Positions 43,148-51,986 of a stretch of 64,000 nt of DNA are shown piece after piece. The DNA is taken from NCBI RefSeq assembly GCF_015350975.1, contig NZ_JADKRX010000008.1, forward strand, positions 1 through 64,000. The letters run 5' to 3'. A program made the position numbers and the translations under genes. The stretch's first letter is position 1. Each line of letters starts with the position of its first letter. The stretch comes from Curtobacterium sp. VKM Ac-1395 (GTDB taxonomy: Bacteria; Actinomycetota; Actinomycetes; Actinomycetales; Microbacteriaceae). The notes under the pieces are model-generated. The model was not told the origin of the DNA and did no database searches. It saw only the letters and a list, made by a program, of their open reading frames with translations.

Positions 43148-44117
43148 GCAGCACGCACCCGCGACCACGGTGTCGCACACGCCCGGGGCAGCGAAGCCCG
43201 ACGCGATCCTGACGGTCGACAACATCAGCCGGAAGTTCGGCGGCATGACGGCGGTCGACGTCGACCACCTCGAGGTCCAGCGTGGTTCCATCACGGCGCT
43301 GATCGGCCCGAACGGTGCCGGCAAGACCACGTTCTTCAACCTGCTCACCGGCTTCGACAAGCCGACGAGCGGGAAAGACGCCCGCTGGCAGTTCAACGGC
43401 GCGACGCTCGGCAACACCGGTGCCGCGAAGGTCGCCCGAGCCGGCATGGTCCGCACGTTCCAGCTGACCAAGGCGCTGTCCCGCCTCACCGTGATGCAGA
43501 ACATGCTCCTCGGTGCGAAGGACCAGCCCGGCGAGAACTTCTTCGCCGCGCTCATCCGTCCGCTGTGGTCCAAGCGCGAGAAGGAGATCACGGCGAAGGC
43601 CGAGGACCTCCTGGCCCGCTTCAAGCTCCTCGAGAAGAAGGACGACTACGCGGGCTCGCTCTCGGGCGGCCAGCGGAAGCTCCTCGAGATGGCACGGGCG
43701 CTCATGTCCGACCCGACGATGATCATGCTCGACGAGCCGATGGCCGGCGTGAACCCCGCGCTGACCCAGTCGCTCCTCGGCCACATCCAGTCCCTGCGCG
43801 ACGACGGCATGACCGTGCTGTTCGTCGAGCACGACATGCACATGGTCCGGCACATCTCGGACTGGGTCGTCGTGATGGCCGAGGGCCGTGTCGTCGCCGA
43901 GGGACCTGCCACGACCGTGATGGACGACCAGGCCGTCATCGACGCCTACCTGGGCGCACACCACGACACGGACCTGGGCGACGACTCGCTCCTCACCGAG
44001 GAGACCTACGAGGAGCTCGCCGAGGAGGTCGCCGACGAGGACCACGCGGCGCCAGGCGCGACGCACGACACCACAGCAGACGCGGCCGACGCCGCCGACG
44101 GGAAGGCCACCCGATGA
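43140..44117 (+). CDS. livG: Branched-chain amino-acid-type ABC ATPase LivG
   Basis: One of the paired ATPases, 325 residues. It has Walker A GPNGAGKTTFFN, LSGGQRKLLEMARAL, Walker B IMLDEPMAGVNP and the His-switch VEHDMHMV. The first 20 residues are a variable tail, and the C-terminal 65 residues form an acidic, Ala/Asp-rich tail not seen in E. coli LivG. Start is GTG at 43140, overlapping livM. Stop overlaps livF by four (ATGA). Confidence 0.93.
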   Translation: MSEQHAPATTVSHTPGAAKPDAILTVDNISRKFGGMTAVDVDHLEVQRGSITALIGPNGAGKTTFFNLLTGFDKPTSGKDARWQFNGATLGNTGAAKVARAGMVRTFQLTKALSRLTVMQNMLLGAKDQPGENFFAALIRPLWSKREKEITAKAEDLLARFKLLEKKDDYAGSLSGGQRKLLEMARALMSDPTMIMLDEPMAGVNPALTQSLLGHIQSLRDDGMTVLFVEHDMHMVRHISDWVVVMAEGRVVAEGPATTVMDDQAVIDAYLGAHHDTDLGDDSLLTEETYEELAEEVADEDHAAPGATHDTTADAADAADGKATR

Positions 44118-44959
44118 CCGACGCGACCAACGGGTCCCACGCGACCAACGGGTCCCACGCGACGAGCGGCGCGGACGCGGGGCGAGCCTCCAGTCCGGCA
44201 GCGGGATCGGGCACGGCCACCCTGGAACCGGTGATGCGGGCCAGCGGGCTCGTCGCCGGGTACCTGCCGGGCGTCAACATCCTCAACGGCTGCGACCTGG
44301 AGTGCTACCCGGGCGAGCTCATCGGGATCATCGGCCCGAACGGCGCCGGCAAGTCCACGCTGCTCAAGGCCCTCTTCGGCCTGGTATCGGTCCGCGAGGG
44401 CTCGGTGACCCTCGAGGGCGCCGACATCACGAACATGAAGGCGAACAAGCTCGTGCAGGCCGGCGTCGGCTTCGTGCCGCAGTCGAACAACGTGTTCCCC
44501 TCGCTCTCGATCGAGGAGAACCTGCAGATGGGGATCTACCTCCGCCCGAAGAAGTTCTCCGAACGGCTCGAGGTCATCTACGACCTGTTCCCCGTCCTCG
44601 GCGAGCGGAAGGGCCAGCGCGCCGGATCGCTGTCCGGTGGTGAGCGGCAGTCGGTCGCCATGGCCAGGGCGCTGATGATGGACCCGAAGGTGCTGCTGCT
44701 CGACGAGCCGAGCGCCGGACTGTCCCCGGTGCGCCAGGACGAGACCTTCATCCGCACCCGGCGCATCAACAAGGCGGGGGTGTCGATCATCATGGTCGAG
44801 CAGAACGCGCGACGCTGTCTCCAGATCTGCGATCGTGGGTACGTGCTCGACCAGGGTCGGAACGCGTACTCGGGCACCGGGCGGGAGCTCGCTGATGACC
44901 CCAAGGTCATCGAGCTCTACCTCGGGACGCTCGCCAAGGACGTCGACGCCGCTCGTTGA
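44114..44959 (+). CDS. livF: Branched-chain amino-acid-type ABC ATPase LivF
   Basis: The second ATPase, 281 residues, has Walker A GPNGAGKSTLLKALFG, the LSGGERQSVAMARAL signature, LLDEPSAGLSP and MVEQNARRCL. The first 35 residues are a low-complexity tail with two ATNGSH repeats encoded by an 18-bp tandem, and carry in their coding the dispersed GCCTCCAGTCCG motif (44184-44196). The functional core begins at EPVMRASGLVAGY. The ATG overlaps the livG stop. Last gene of livHMGF. Confidence 0.93.
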   Translation: MTDATNGSHATNGSHATSGADAGRASSPAAGSGTATLEPVMRASGLVAGYLPGVNILNGCDLECYPGELIGIIGPNGAGKSTLLKALFGLVSVREGSVTLEGADITNMKANKLVQAGVGFVPQSNNVFPSLSIEENLQMGIYLRPKKFSERLEVIYDLFPVLGERKGQRAGSLSGGERQSVAMARALMMDPKVLLLDEPSAGLSPVRQDETFIRTRRINKAGVSIIMVEQNARRCLQICDRGYVLDQGRNAYSGTGRELADDPKVIELYLGTLAKDVDAAR

Positions 44960-45128
44960 GCGGAGTCGACGTCGGCCTCGCTCACTGAGCGTGGCCGACA
45001 TCGCCGGTGCCGCTGTGGGGGCGGTGCCGGCACGAGAGGGGTCGTGCGAAGTCGCGTCAGCGCCGCACGGCCCCTTTCCCTCATCCGTGATGGTGACCGC
45101 TCGGCAGTTCGCGGGCCGCGCACACGGC

Positions 45129-45180
45129 ACGGCACGGAACAGCGCAGCGCAGCGCGGCACGGAACAGCGCAGCGCGGCAC
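45129..45180. repeat. GGCACGGAACAGCGCAGCGC direct repeats
   Basis: A 20-base unit is found at 45129-45148 and 45154-45173, followed by a partial third copy (GGCACGG). It lies in the 268-base gap between livF and the 60-residue membrane protein gene, which otherwise shows only short inverted repeats and a CCTGGAGGCT motif. Confidence 0.8.
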
Positions 45181-45214
45181 GGCCTGGAGGCTCGGCTCAC
45201 CCCCGCCGAGCAGG

Positions 45215-45220
45215 TAGCGT
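45215..45220 (+). promoter_or_regulatory. Putative leaderless -10 box for 45228-45410 gene
   Basis: TAGCGT with seven bases to the GTG at 45228. Confidence 0.4.
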
Positions 45221-45227
45221 TCCGCAG

Positions 45228-45410
45228 GTGGACCGGGTCTCGAGCATCGCGATGGACATCCTCGTGTGGGTGGTCTTCGCGGTGCTCTTCATCGGAGCGG
45301 CGCTGCTCGTCAAGGTCGCCGCGGCGCTGCTCGTCGTGCTCATCGTGCTGGCGCTCGGGCTCGGGCTGACCCTCCGCATGCTCCGCCGGAAGCGCCGCCG
45401 CCCGCGCTGA
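45228..45410 (+). CDS. Small 60-residue membrane protein
   Basis: This short gene encodes one or two closely spaced membrane helices (DILVWVVFAVLFIGAALLVK and LLVVLIVLALGLGLTL) and a highly basic C-terminus (RRKRRRPR). I chose the GTG at 45228, placed just behind a TAGCGT box; the longer open frame to 44835 runs through livF antisense-like low-complexity sequence. No family is recognised. It lies 28 bases before guaB3. It is plausible as a real gene because of the promoter and the helix-plus-basic-tail pattern. Confidence 0.55.
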   Translation: MDRVSSIAMDILVWVVFAVLFIGAALLVKVAAALLVVLIVLALGLGLTLRMLRRKRRRPR

Positions 45411-45426
45411 CCGGCCCCGCGCCCGC

Positions 45427-45432
45427 TAGGCT
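45427..45432 (+). promoter_or_regulatory. Putative leaderless -10 box for guaB3
   Basis: TAGGCT with six bases (TGCCGG) to the GTG at 45439. Confidence 0.5.
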
Positions 45433-45438
45433 TGCCGG

Positions 45439-46557
45439 GTGAGTGAAGTCGAGATCGGTGCAGGCAAGCGCGGACGTCGGGCGTACGCGTTCGACGACAT
45501 CGCAGTGGTCCCCTCGCGGCGCACCCGCGACCCGCAGGACGTCAGCGTCCAGTGGTCGATCGACGCCTTCACCTTCGAGGCGCCGATCCTCGCGGCACCG
45601 ATGGACTCCGTGTCCTCGCCCGCGACGGTGATCCAGATGGGGCGCCTGGGCATCCTCGGCGTGCTCGACCTCGAAGGCCTCTGGACCCGGTACGAGGACC
45701 CCGAGCCCTACTACGCCGAGATCCGCGCGCTCACCGACGGCAACGTCACGAAGCGCATGCAGGAGATCTACGCCGAGCCGGTCAAGGCCGAGCTGATCAC
45801 GGCGCGCCTGGCCGAGATCCGTGCCGCCGGTGTCCCGGTCGCCGGCTCGCTCAGCCCCCAGCGCACCCAGGAGTTCTCGAAGACGGTCGTCGACGCCGGT
45901 GTCGACCTGTTCGTCATCCGCGGCACCACCGTCTCCGCCGAGCACGTCTCGCAGAACACCGAGCCGCTCAACCTCAAGAAGTTCATCTACGAGCTCGACG
46001 TCCCCGTGATCGTCGGCGGCGCCTCGACCTACACGGCCGCGCTGCACCTGATGCGCACCGGTGCTGCCGGCGTCCTGGTGGGCTTCGGCGGCGGTGCGGC
46101 GTCGACCACGCGCGCGGCGCTCGGGATCCACGCGCCGATGGCGACCGCGGTGGCCGACATCGCCGGTGCCCGACGTGACTACATGGACGAGTCCGGCGGC
46201 CGCTACGTGCACGTCATCGCCGACGGCGGCCTCGACACCGCCGGCGACGTCGTCAAGGCGATCGCGATGGGTGCCGACGCCGTCATGCTCGGCACCGTGC
46301 TCGCCCGTGCCTCCGAGGCACCCGGCGGCGGCTTCCACTGGGGTGCCGAGGCCCACCACCCGGAGCTGCCCCGCGGCCGCCGGGTCGAGGTCGGCACGAT
46401 CGCCCCGCTCGAGGACGTCCTCAACGGCCCCACGCCGACCTGGGACGGCCGCGCGAACATCGTCGGTGCCCTGCGTCGGTCGATGGCGACGACCGGGTAC
46501 TCCGACGTCAAGGAGTTCCAGCGAGTAGAAGTGGTCGTGGCGCCGTACCACCGCTGA
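45439..46557 (+). CDS. guaB3: GuaB3-family IMP dehydrogenase-related protein
   Basis: This 372-residue protein has the IMPDH barrel without CBS domains: AYAFDDIAVVPSRRTRDP and ILAAPMDSVSSPA at the N-terminus, IADGGLDTAGDVVKAIAMGADAVMLG at the phosphate site. The expected Cys loop region reads GVLVGFGGGAASTTR, with no Cys at the usual position, so it is unlikely to be an ordinary IMPDH. A cyanobacterial member is reported to act as a GMP reductase, so this may be a salvage enzyme; not proven for actinobacteria. It stands between the small membrane protein gene and glpD. Confidence 0.9.
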   Translation: MSEVEIGAGKRGRRAYAFDDIAVVPSRRTRDPQDVSVQWSIDAFTFEAPILAAPMDSVSSPATVIQMGRLGILGVLDLEGLWTRYEDPEPYYAEIRALTDGNVTKRMQEIYAEPVKAELITARLAEIRAAGVPVAGSLSPQRTQEFSKTVVDAGVDLFVIRGTTVSAEHVSQNTEPLNLKKFIYELDVPVIVGGASTYTAALHLMRTGAAGVLVGFGGGAASTTRAALGIHAPMATAVADIAGARRDYMDESGGRYVHVIADGGLDTAGDVVKAIAMGADAVMLGTVLARASEAPGGGFHWGAEAHHPELPRGRRVEVGTIAPLEDVLNGPTPTWDGRANIVGALRRSMATTGYSDVKEFQRVEVVVAPYHR

Positions 46558-46593
46558 CGGCGGTGCGCCCGGTCCTCCGGGTGACGCCCGGCG

Positions 46594-46655
46594 CCTGAGC
46601 AGAGCACGCGAACGCTCCGCACCGGGGCGCGCGGGTGCTCCTGAGCAGAGCACGC
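46594..46655. repeat. Direct repeat upstream of glpD
   Basis: CCTGAGCAGAGCACGC is found at 46594-46609 and identically at 46640-46655. GTGCTC/GAGCAC half-sites flank the second copy as an inverted repeat. They lie between guaB3 and glpD and could bind a regulator of glpD. Confidence 0.6.
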
Positions 46656-46681
46656 AGGTGCTCGGGTGCGCGGAGGCGACC

Positions 46682-48553
46682 ATGGCAACGACGGTCTCAG
46701 GCAAGAAGGCACCGACAGGTGCGTTCGGCACGGCGGGGTTCGACCCGCGGGCGAAGCTCGGCCCGGACGAACGGGCGGCGGCGATCGAGACGCTGAAGAC
46801 GAAGGAGCTCGACGTCCTGGTCGTCGGCGGCGGGATCGTCGGTGGCGGCAGCGCCCTCGACGCCGTGACCCGCGGTCTCAGCGTCGGCATCGTCGAGGCG
46901 CGCGACTGGGGCTCGGGGACGTCGAGCCGGTCGTCGAAGCTCGTGCACGGCGGCATCCGCTACCTCGAGCAGCTCAACTTCGCCCTGGTGCGCGAGGCCC
47001 TCATCGAGCGCGGCCTGCTGCTGCAGCGCATCGCCCCGCACCTGGTGAAGCCGGTCCGGTTCCTGTACCCGCTCAACCACCGTGTGTGGGAGCGCTTCTA
47101 CATCGGGATCGGCATGGCGATGTACGACGCCTTCAGCTGGTCCGGCGGTCGTCCTCCGGGCGTCCCGCACCACCGCCACCTCAGCCGCACGCAGGTGCTG
47201 AAGTCGATGCCGTCCCTGAAGAAGGACGCCTTCGTCGGCGGCATGACCTACTACGACGCGCAGGTCGACGACGCCCGCTACGTGTCCTCGCTCGTCCGGA
47301 CCGCCGCGGCCTACGGTGCGCACGCCGCCGCGCGGGTCCGCATCGAGGGCTTCATCAAGGTCGGGGAACGCGTCGTCGGTGCCCACGCGCACGACATCCA
47401 GACGGGCGAGCGGTTCGACATCCGGGCCAAGCAGGTCGTCAACGCGACCGGCGTCTGGACCGACGACACGCAGGCGATGGTCGGCACCCGCGGGCAGTTC
47501 AAGGTCCGGGCGTCGAAGGGCGTGCACCTCGTCATCCCGCGCGACCGCTTCCAGTCGAACATGGGCATGATCCTGCGCACCGAGAAGAGCGTGCTGTTCG
47601 TGATCCCGTGGGGCCGGCACTGGCTGGTCGGCACGACGGACACCGACTGGTACCTCGACAAGGCGCACCCGGCGGCCACCGCGGCGGACATCGACTACAT
47701 CCTCGAGCACGTCAACACCGTCCTCCGGGTCCCGCTGACGCGCGAGGACGTCGAGGGCGTCTACGCCGGCCTCCGCCCGCTGCTCGCTGGCGAGTCCGAC
47801 CAGACCTCGAAGCTCAGCCGCGAGCACGTCGTCACCCACACTGCGCCCGGCCTGGTCGTCGTCGCCGGTGGCAAGTGGACGACGTACCGCGTGATGGGCA
47901 AGGACGCCATCGACGAGGCCGTCGCCGCGATGGACGGCACGATCCCGGCGTCCACCACGCAGGACATCCCGCTGCTCGGCGCCGAGGGCTACCCGGCCGC
48001 GTGGAACAAGCGCGGTCGCACCGCTCGCTCGTTCGGCCTGCACAAGGTCCGCATCGAGCACCTGCTGAACCGCTACGGCACGCTGACCACCGAGGTGCTG
48101 CAGCTCGTGAAGGAGGACCCGGCACTCGCTGAGGCCCTGCCGGGCGCCGACGACTACATCGGCGCCGAGGTCGTCTACGCGGCCTCGCACGAGGGTGCCC
48201 TGCACCTGGAGGACGTCCTCGCCCGCCGCACCCGCATCTCGATCGAGGCCTGGGACCGCGGTGACTCGGCCGCCCCCGTCGCCGCACGGCTGATGGCCGG
48301 CGTGCTCGGCTGGGACCAGGAGCAGACCGAGGCCGAGGTGGCGAACTACCGCAAGCGGGTCGCGGCCGAGCGCGAGTCGCAGCTCCAGCCCGACGACGAG
48401 TCCGCTGACCGCGTCCGCCTCGAGGCCCCGGACATCGCCTTCGGCTTCGACGAGGACGACGTCGTCCCCGGTGGCGGCCGCAGCGACGGCGCCGAGGGCG
48501 CCAAGGCGTCCGACGAGCAGGTCATCGGCGAGAAGACGAGCGAACCGGAGTAG
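46682..48553 (+). CDS. glpD: Glycerol-3-phosphate dehydrogenase, FAD-dependent
   Basis: GlpD oxidises glycerol-3-phosphate to dihydroxyacetone phosphate and reduces quinone. The 623-residue protein has the FAD motif VVGGGIVGGG (49-56), SSRSSKLVHGGIRYLEQL, NATGVWTDD and WTTYRVMGKDAIDEAV. A hydrophilic acidic tail after about 540 is not conserved. The ATG at 46682 has GGAGG eight bases upstream. A glycerol uptake aquaporin lies at 62013 and a glycerophosphodiesterase at 57835, which could feed it. Start at 46658 is possible but lacks a ribosome site. Confidence 0.95.
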   Translation: MATTVSGKKAPTGAFGTAGFDPRAKLGPDERAAAIETLKTKELDVLVVGGGIVGGGSALDAVTRGLSVGIVEARDWGSGTSSRSSKLVHGGIRYLEQLNFALVREALIERGLLLQRIAPHLVKPVRFLYPLNHRVWERFYIGIGMAMYDAFSWSGGRPPGVPHHRHLSRTQVLKSMPSLKKDAFVGGMTYYDAQVDDARYVSSLVRTAAAYGAHAAARVRIEGFIKVGERVVGAHAHDIQTGERFDIRAKQVVNATGVWTDDTQAMVGTRGQFKVRASKGVHLVIPRDRFQSNMGMILRTEKSVLFVIPWGRHWLVGTTDTDWYLDKAHPAATAADIDYILEHVNTVLRVPLTREDVEGVYAGLRPLLAGESDQTSKLSREHVVTHTAPGLVVVAGGKWTTYRVMGKDAIDEAVAAMDGTIPASTTQDIPLLGAEGYPAAWNKRGRTARSFGLHKVRIEHLLNRYGTLTTEVLQLVKEDPALAEALPGADDYIGAEVVYAASHEGALHLEDVLARRTRISIEAWDRGDSAAPVAARLMAGVLGWDQEQTEAEVANYRKRVAAERESQLQPDDESADRVRLEAPDIAFGFDEDDVVPGGGRSDGAEGAKASDEQVIGEKTSEPE

Positions 48554-48593
48554 ACCCGGCCCCGGTCGGACGCGACGAGCGTCGACGAGGGGA

Positions 48594-48634
48594 GTCGCGC
48601 CTCCCGGCTGGTGCTGCCGGCCTGGAGGCGCGAC
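48594..48634. terminator. Terminator between glpD and the small membrane protein gene
   Basis: GTCGCGCCTCC (48594-48604) is exactly complementary to GGAGGCGCGAC (48624-48634), with further CCGG pairing inside. It lies in the convergent gap and contains the GCCTCC motif. Confidence 0.75.
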
Positions 48635-48643
48635 CCGCGTCCG

Positions 48644-49147
48644 TCAGGCGACCAGTGTCGTCGACGTGGTGCGGAGGGCGCGGCGTCGCTCGCCGAACAC
48701 GAGCACCACCGGGATCGCGACCAGCGCGACCGCACTGGTGACGAAGAGGACACCGGCCCAGACGGTGTGGGCGCCGCCGCTGACGCCGTAGCCGTCGGCG
48801 ACGTCCATGCCGAGCTGGAAGCCGGCGATGAAGAAGGGGACCGCGCCAGCGGCGATGATCCCGAGCATCCAGGCGATGACGAAGTGCGGCTCCACGCGCC
48901 TGCGCAGCGTCACCGTCGCGACCACGATCGCCAGGGCGACGCCGATGGACGCGGTGACGAGGACGGCGACGACGTCACCGCGGACGTCGAACCCCTGCCG
49001 TTCGAGGTGCGCGTGGATCGCGCCGAGCGAGGTGCCGGGCACCGCCGCGAGCGGATCCAGCACGAGTTGCTGCACGGCCAGCAGCGCCGCGTACACCGTG
49101 ACGACCAGCACCCCGACGACGGCCACGACGATCCGAGTTCTCCCCAT
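48644..49147 (-). CDS. Membrane protein of unknown function
   Basis: This 167-residue protein has four membrane segments: IVVAVVGVLVVTVYAALLAV, AVLVTASIGVALAIVVATV, VIAWMLGIIAAGAVPFFIA and VWAGVLFVTSAVALVAIP, and a basic C-terminus. The loop after segment one carries VQQLVLDPLAAVPGTSLGAI. I recognise no family. The ATG at 49147 is placed seven bases after TACTGT, so the transcript may be leaderless; the open frame continues well upstream but without bias. It converges with glpD and is divergent from the KhtT-like gene. Confidence 0.7.
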   Translation of the reverse strand: MGRTRIVVAVVGVLVVTVYAALLAVQQLVLDPLAAVPGTSLGAIHAHLERQGFDVRGDVVAVLVTASIGVALAIVVATVTLRRRVEPHFVIAWMLGIIAAGAVPFFIAGFQLGMDVADGYGVSGGAHTVWAGVLFVTSAVALVAIPVVLVFGERRRALRTTSTTLVA

Positions 49148-49154
49148 GCACAGA

Positions 49155-49160
49155 ACAGTA
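49155..49160 (-). promoter_or_regulatory. Putative leaderless -10 box for 48644-49147 gene
   Basis: TACTGT on the minus strand, seven bases (TCTGTGC) before the ATG. Confidence 0.45.
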
Positions 49161-49243
49161 GACGGCATCCACAGAAGAGCAGACGGCGGAATGGACGGAC
49201 CCCTTCGGTGGTTAGCATGGGAGTCCTGGGAAAGGGAGCCATC

Positions 49244-49777
49244 ATGGTCGACGTTCATCGCGTCAAACTCCCCGGAGTCGGCGTACTGCACAGCTTCTAC
49301 ACCGACGACGGTGGCAAGTGCGGGGTCATCACGCACCGGTCGGGTCACTCCGACCTCATCTCCTTCGCCGACGTCTCGGACGGCGCCGACAAGTCGGAGA
49401 AGGTCTCGCTGCGCCTCAGCGACGACGAGGCCCACACGCTCGCCGAGCTCCTCGGCGGCACCCGGATCACGGAGGGCCTCGACAAGCTCGACGAGATCCC
49501 CGGCCTGTCCATCGACTGGTTCTCCGTCGACTACGACGACGCCATCGCCGGCAAGCCGCTCGGCGACCTGCACGACTCGGGCTTCATCGGCCTGACCGTC
49601 GTCGCCGTGGTCCGTGGCGACAGCGCCAACCCGGCCCCCTCGGCCGACTTCGTGGTCTTCCCCGGCGACACCATCGTCGTGGCCGGTTCCCCCGAGAAGG
49701 TCACCAAGGCCTTCTCCTTCTACCGCAGCGGTGAGCTCGCGGCGGCTGCTGCTGCCGAGGCGCCGCCCGGAAGGTAA
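49244..49777 (+). CDS. Cation:proton antiporter regulatory subunit, KhtT-like (TrkA-C domain)
   Basis: This 177-residue cytoplasmic protein ends in a TrkA C-terminal (RCK_C) domain of about residues 95-160: LGDLHDSGFIGLTVVAVVRGD, ADFVVFPGDTIVVAGSPEKV. The N-terminal 90 residues resemble the KhtT cap domain. Such subunits bind nucleotides or ions and gate a partner antiporter. I chose the ATG at 49244, with GAAAGGGAG upstream, over the ATG at 49217. The partner gene follows after five bases. Confidence 0.85.
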   Translation: MVDVHRVKLPGVGVLHSFYTDDGGKCGVITHRSGHSDLISFADVSDGADKSEKVSLRLSDDEAHTLAELLGGTRITEGLDKLDEIPGLSIDWFSVDYDDAIAGKPLGDLHDSGFIGLTVVAVVRGDSANPAPSADFVVFPGDTIVVAGSPEKVTKAFSFYRSGELAAAAAAEAPPGR

Positions 49778-49782
49778 CCGGC

Positions 49783-51192
49783 ATGCACCTCGGTGGTGAG
49801 CTGCTCACCATCGGTGCCCTGTTCCTCATCGCCTACGTCCTCGGACGCCTGGGCAAGCTGATCGGCCTGCCCGCCATCCCGATCTACATGGTCGTCGGGC
49901 TCATCGCGAGCCCGCACACGCCGTGGATCGGGCTGAGTGTCGAGTCGCACACGATCGAGCTGATCGCGACCTTCGGCCTGATCCTGCTGCTGTTCAACCT
50001 CGGGCTCGAGTTCGACCAAGAGGAGTTCTACGGCAACGCCGGCAAGCTCCTGGTCTCCGGCGGCACGTACGTCGCGATCAACATGGCCGTCGGCTTCGCG
50101 TTCGGGTTCTCCCTCGGCTGGGGCACCCGCGAAGCCCTGGTGATCGCGGGCATGACGGCCACCTCGTCGAGCGCGATCGTCACGAAGCTCCTCATCGAGC
50201 TCCGGCGGCTCGCCAACGACGAGACCCCGATGATCCTCGGCGTCACCGTGATCGAGGACGTCTTCATCGCGATCTACCTCGCGATCGTGTCCGTCGTGCT
50301 CTCCGGTGACACGAACATCTGGGGCGTGATCGGCAAGCTCGCGCTCGCGTTCGGCTTCCTCATCGTGATGTTCAGCCTGGCGCGGTGGGGCGGCAAGCAG
50401 GTCTCCAAGCTGTTCGCCACCCGCGACGACGAGCTCTTCACGGTGCTGTTCTTCGGCCTCGCGGTGATGTTCGGCGGCATCGGCGACCTGCTCGGCGTGA
50501 CCGACGCCATCGGGGCGTTCGTCATCGGCCTGCTCTGCGGTGCGACGCGCTACCGCGACCGCATCGAGCAGCTCGCGCTCCCGATGCGCGACGTCTTCGC
50601 GGCGTTCTTCTTCGTCAACTTCGGCCTCGGGCTCGACATCGCGACCTTCGGCGAGGTGGTCTGGCCGGTGCTCGCCGCGATCGGCATGACCGTGGTGCTG
50701 AACGCCGTCGCAGGTCAGCTCGTCGCCCGGATGAACGGCTTCAACGTCCAGCAGGGCATCAACACCGCCGTCATCCTGGTGAACCGTGGCGAGTTCGCGC
50801 TGATCCTCGCGACGCTCTCGGCCGCCGCCGGACTCGAGGACCGGATCACCGCGTTCGCGGGCCTCTACGTCCTGATCATGGCCGTCCTGGGCCCCGTGCT
50901 CGCCATCAACTCGGACCGCATCGGCCGCCTCGTGATCCGCCCGGCGCGGGTCCGCAAGCTGCGGGGGCGCGAGCGCGCCGCCGCCGAGGCCGCAGCCGCC
51001 CGCAAGGCCGAGCGGGACCGCCGGTTCGCCGACGAGATCGCGCTCGTGGAGGCGGCTGGCAGGGACGAGCGGGAGAATGGGCAGCCTGCGGCGACGCCGG
51101 AGCCCGAGACCGTGAGCACCGGGACGTCGTCGATCGAGACCCCCGCCGAGCGCCCCGAACGCCCGGCCCGTCCGCGCGATCCGGAGTACTGA
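49783..51192 (+). CDS. Kef/KhtU-type monovalent cation:proton antiporter
   Basis: The 469-residue protein has the CPA2 layout of about 12 membrane segments (first GELLTIGALFLIAYVLGRL, last near residue 385). TATSSSAIVTKLL and GVTVIEDVFIAIYLAI form the ion-binding region with a conserved Asp, and LGVTDAIGAFVIGLLCG follows. Its C-terminal 80 residues are charged and disordered. With the KhtT-like subunit it should form a K+/H+ antiporter that expels potassium under stress, as in Bacillus KhtTU. Spacing to the regulator is five bases. Confidence 0.88.
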   Translation: MHLGGELLTIGALFLIAYVLGRLGKLIGLPAIPIYMVVGLIASPHTPWIGLSVESHTIELIATFGLILLLFNLGLEFDQEEFYGNAGKLLVSGGTYVAINMAVGFAFGFSLGWGTREALVIAGMTATSSSAIVTKLLIELRRLANDETPMILGVTVIEDVFIAIYLAIVSVVLSGDTNIWGVIGKLALAFGFLIVMFSLARWGGKQVSKLFATRDDELFTVLFFGLAVMFGGIGDLLGVTDAIGAFVIGLLCGATRYRDRIEQLALPMRDVFAAFFFVNFGLGLDIATFGEVVWPVLAAIGMTVVLNAVAGQLVARMNGFNVQQGINTAVILVNRGEFALILATLSAAAGLEDRITAFAGLYVLIMAVLGPVLAINSDRIGRLVIRPARVRKLRGRERAAAEAAAARKAERDRRFADEIALVEAAGRDERENGQPAATPEPETVSTGTSSIETPAERPERPARPRDPEY

Positions 51193-51197
51193 TACAG

Positions 51198-51977
51198 ATG
51201 TGGGCAGTCGCCCGACGACCGAGGTGGATCGCGCTGCTGTTGCTCGCGCTGGTCCTCGCTGCGGTGTTCGCCTTCCTGGGCAAGTGGCAGCTCGAGCGGA
51301 GCATCGAGAACGGCAAGCCGCTGCCCGCCACCACCGAGACCCGCAAGGTGCTCTCCGACGTCTCGAAGCCCGAGCGTGGGGTGGGCGACAGCCTGGCCGG
51401 CCAGCGGGTGACCGTCACCGGCCGCTTCGTCGCCGGCGACACGACCGTGCTGACAGGCCGCAGTGGGGGTGGCCGCTACCAGACCGTGGGACACATGGTC
51501 GACACGACCACGGGGGCGAGCCTCCCGGTCGTCCTCGGGTGGTCCGACCAGCGGTCGGCCGCCGTCGCCGGTGGTGACCGCATGGCGGACGGCGCGACCG
51601 TCACCGTGCAGGGTCGGTACTACCCGTCCGAGTCCCCGGACCAGGACGCCTTCCAGCGGGACGAGTACTCGGCGGTCGCCCCCGCCCGGTTCGTGAACAC
51701 GTGGAAGGCCTTCGACGACCGGATGTACGGCGGGTACGTCGTCGCCGACGGCACCACCGCATCCGCAGCTGACCTCGGCACCGTCGCCGACCGGGCGCCC
51801 ACACGCGAGGTCCAGTTCGACTGGCTCAACCTGTTCTACGCGGTCGAGTGGGTCGTCTTCGCCGGCTTCGCCGTGTTCCTGTGGTGGCGCTTCGTGAAGG
51901 ACACCTGGGAACGAGAAGAGGACGAGCGTCAGCAGGCCGACCTCGCCCCCTCCGGCCTGACCACCGAGCGACGATAG
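51198..51977 (+). CDS. SURF1-family cytochrome oxidase biogenesis protein
   Basis: This 259-residue protein has one membrane helix at each end and an extracytoplasmic domain between. The SURF1 N-terminal signature FLGKWQLERSIEN is at about residue 26, and the C-terminal helix WVVFAGFAVFLWWRFVKD lies near 220. SURF1 proteins help insert heme a into cytochrome c oxidase. The ATG at 51198 lies six bases after the antiporter stop, so it is probably cotranscribed. The next gene has its own -10 box. Confidence 0.88.
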   Translation: MWAVARRPRWIALLLLALVLAAVFAFLGKWQLERSIENGKPLPATTETRKVLSDVSKPERGVGDSLAGQRVTVTGRFVAGDTTVLTGRSGGGRYQTVGHMVDTTTGASLPVVLGWSDQRSAAVAGGDRMADGATVTVQGRYYPSESPDQDAFQRDEYSAVAPARFVNTWKAFDDRMYGGYVVADGTTASAADLGTVADRAPTREVQFDWLNLFYAVEWVVFAGFAVFLWWRFVKDTWEREEDERQQADLAPSGLTTERR

Positions 51978-51980
51978 GCT
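51975..51980 (+). promoter_or_regulatory. Putative leaderless -10 box for DUF3817 gene
   Basis: TAGGCT, overlapping the SURF1 stop codon, with six bases (CTCCAC) to the ATG at 51987. Confidence 0.5.
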
Positions 51981-51986
51981 CTCCAC

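Noticed and set aside
44960..45227. Possible tRNA or small RNA gene in the livF-guaB3 gap
   Set aside because: Short inverted repeats are present but no cloverleaf, T-loop or conserved RNA pattern could be found.
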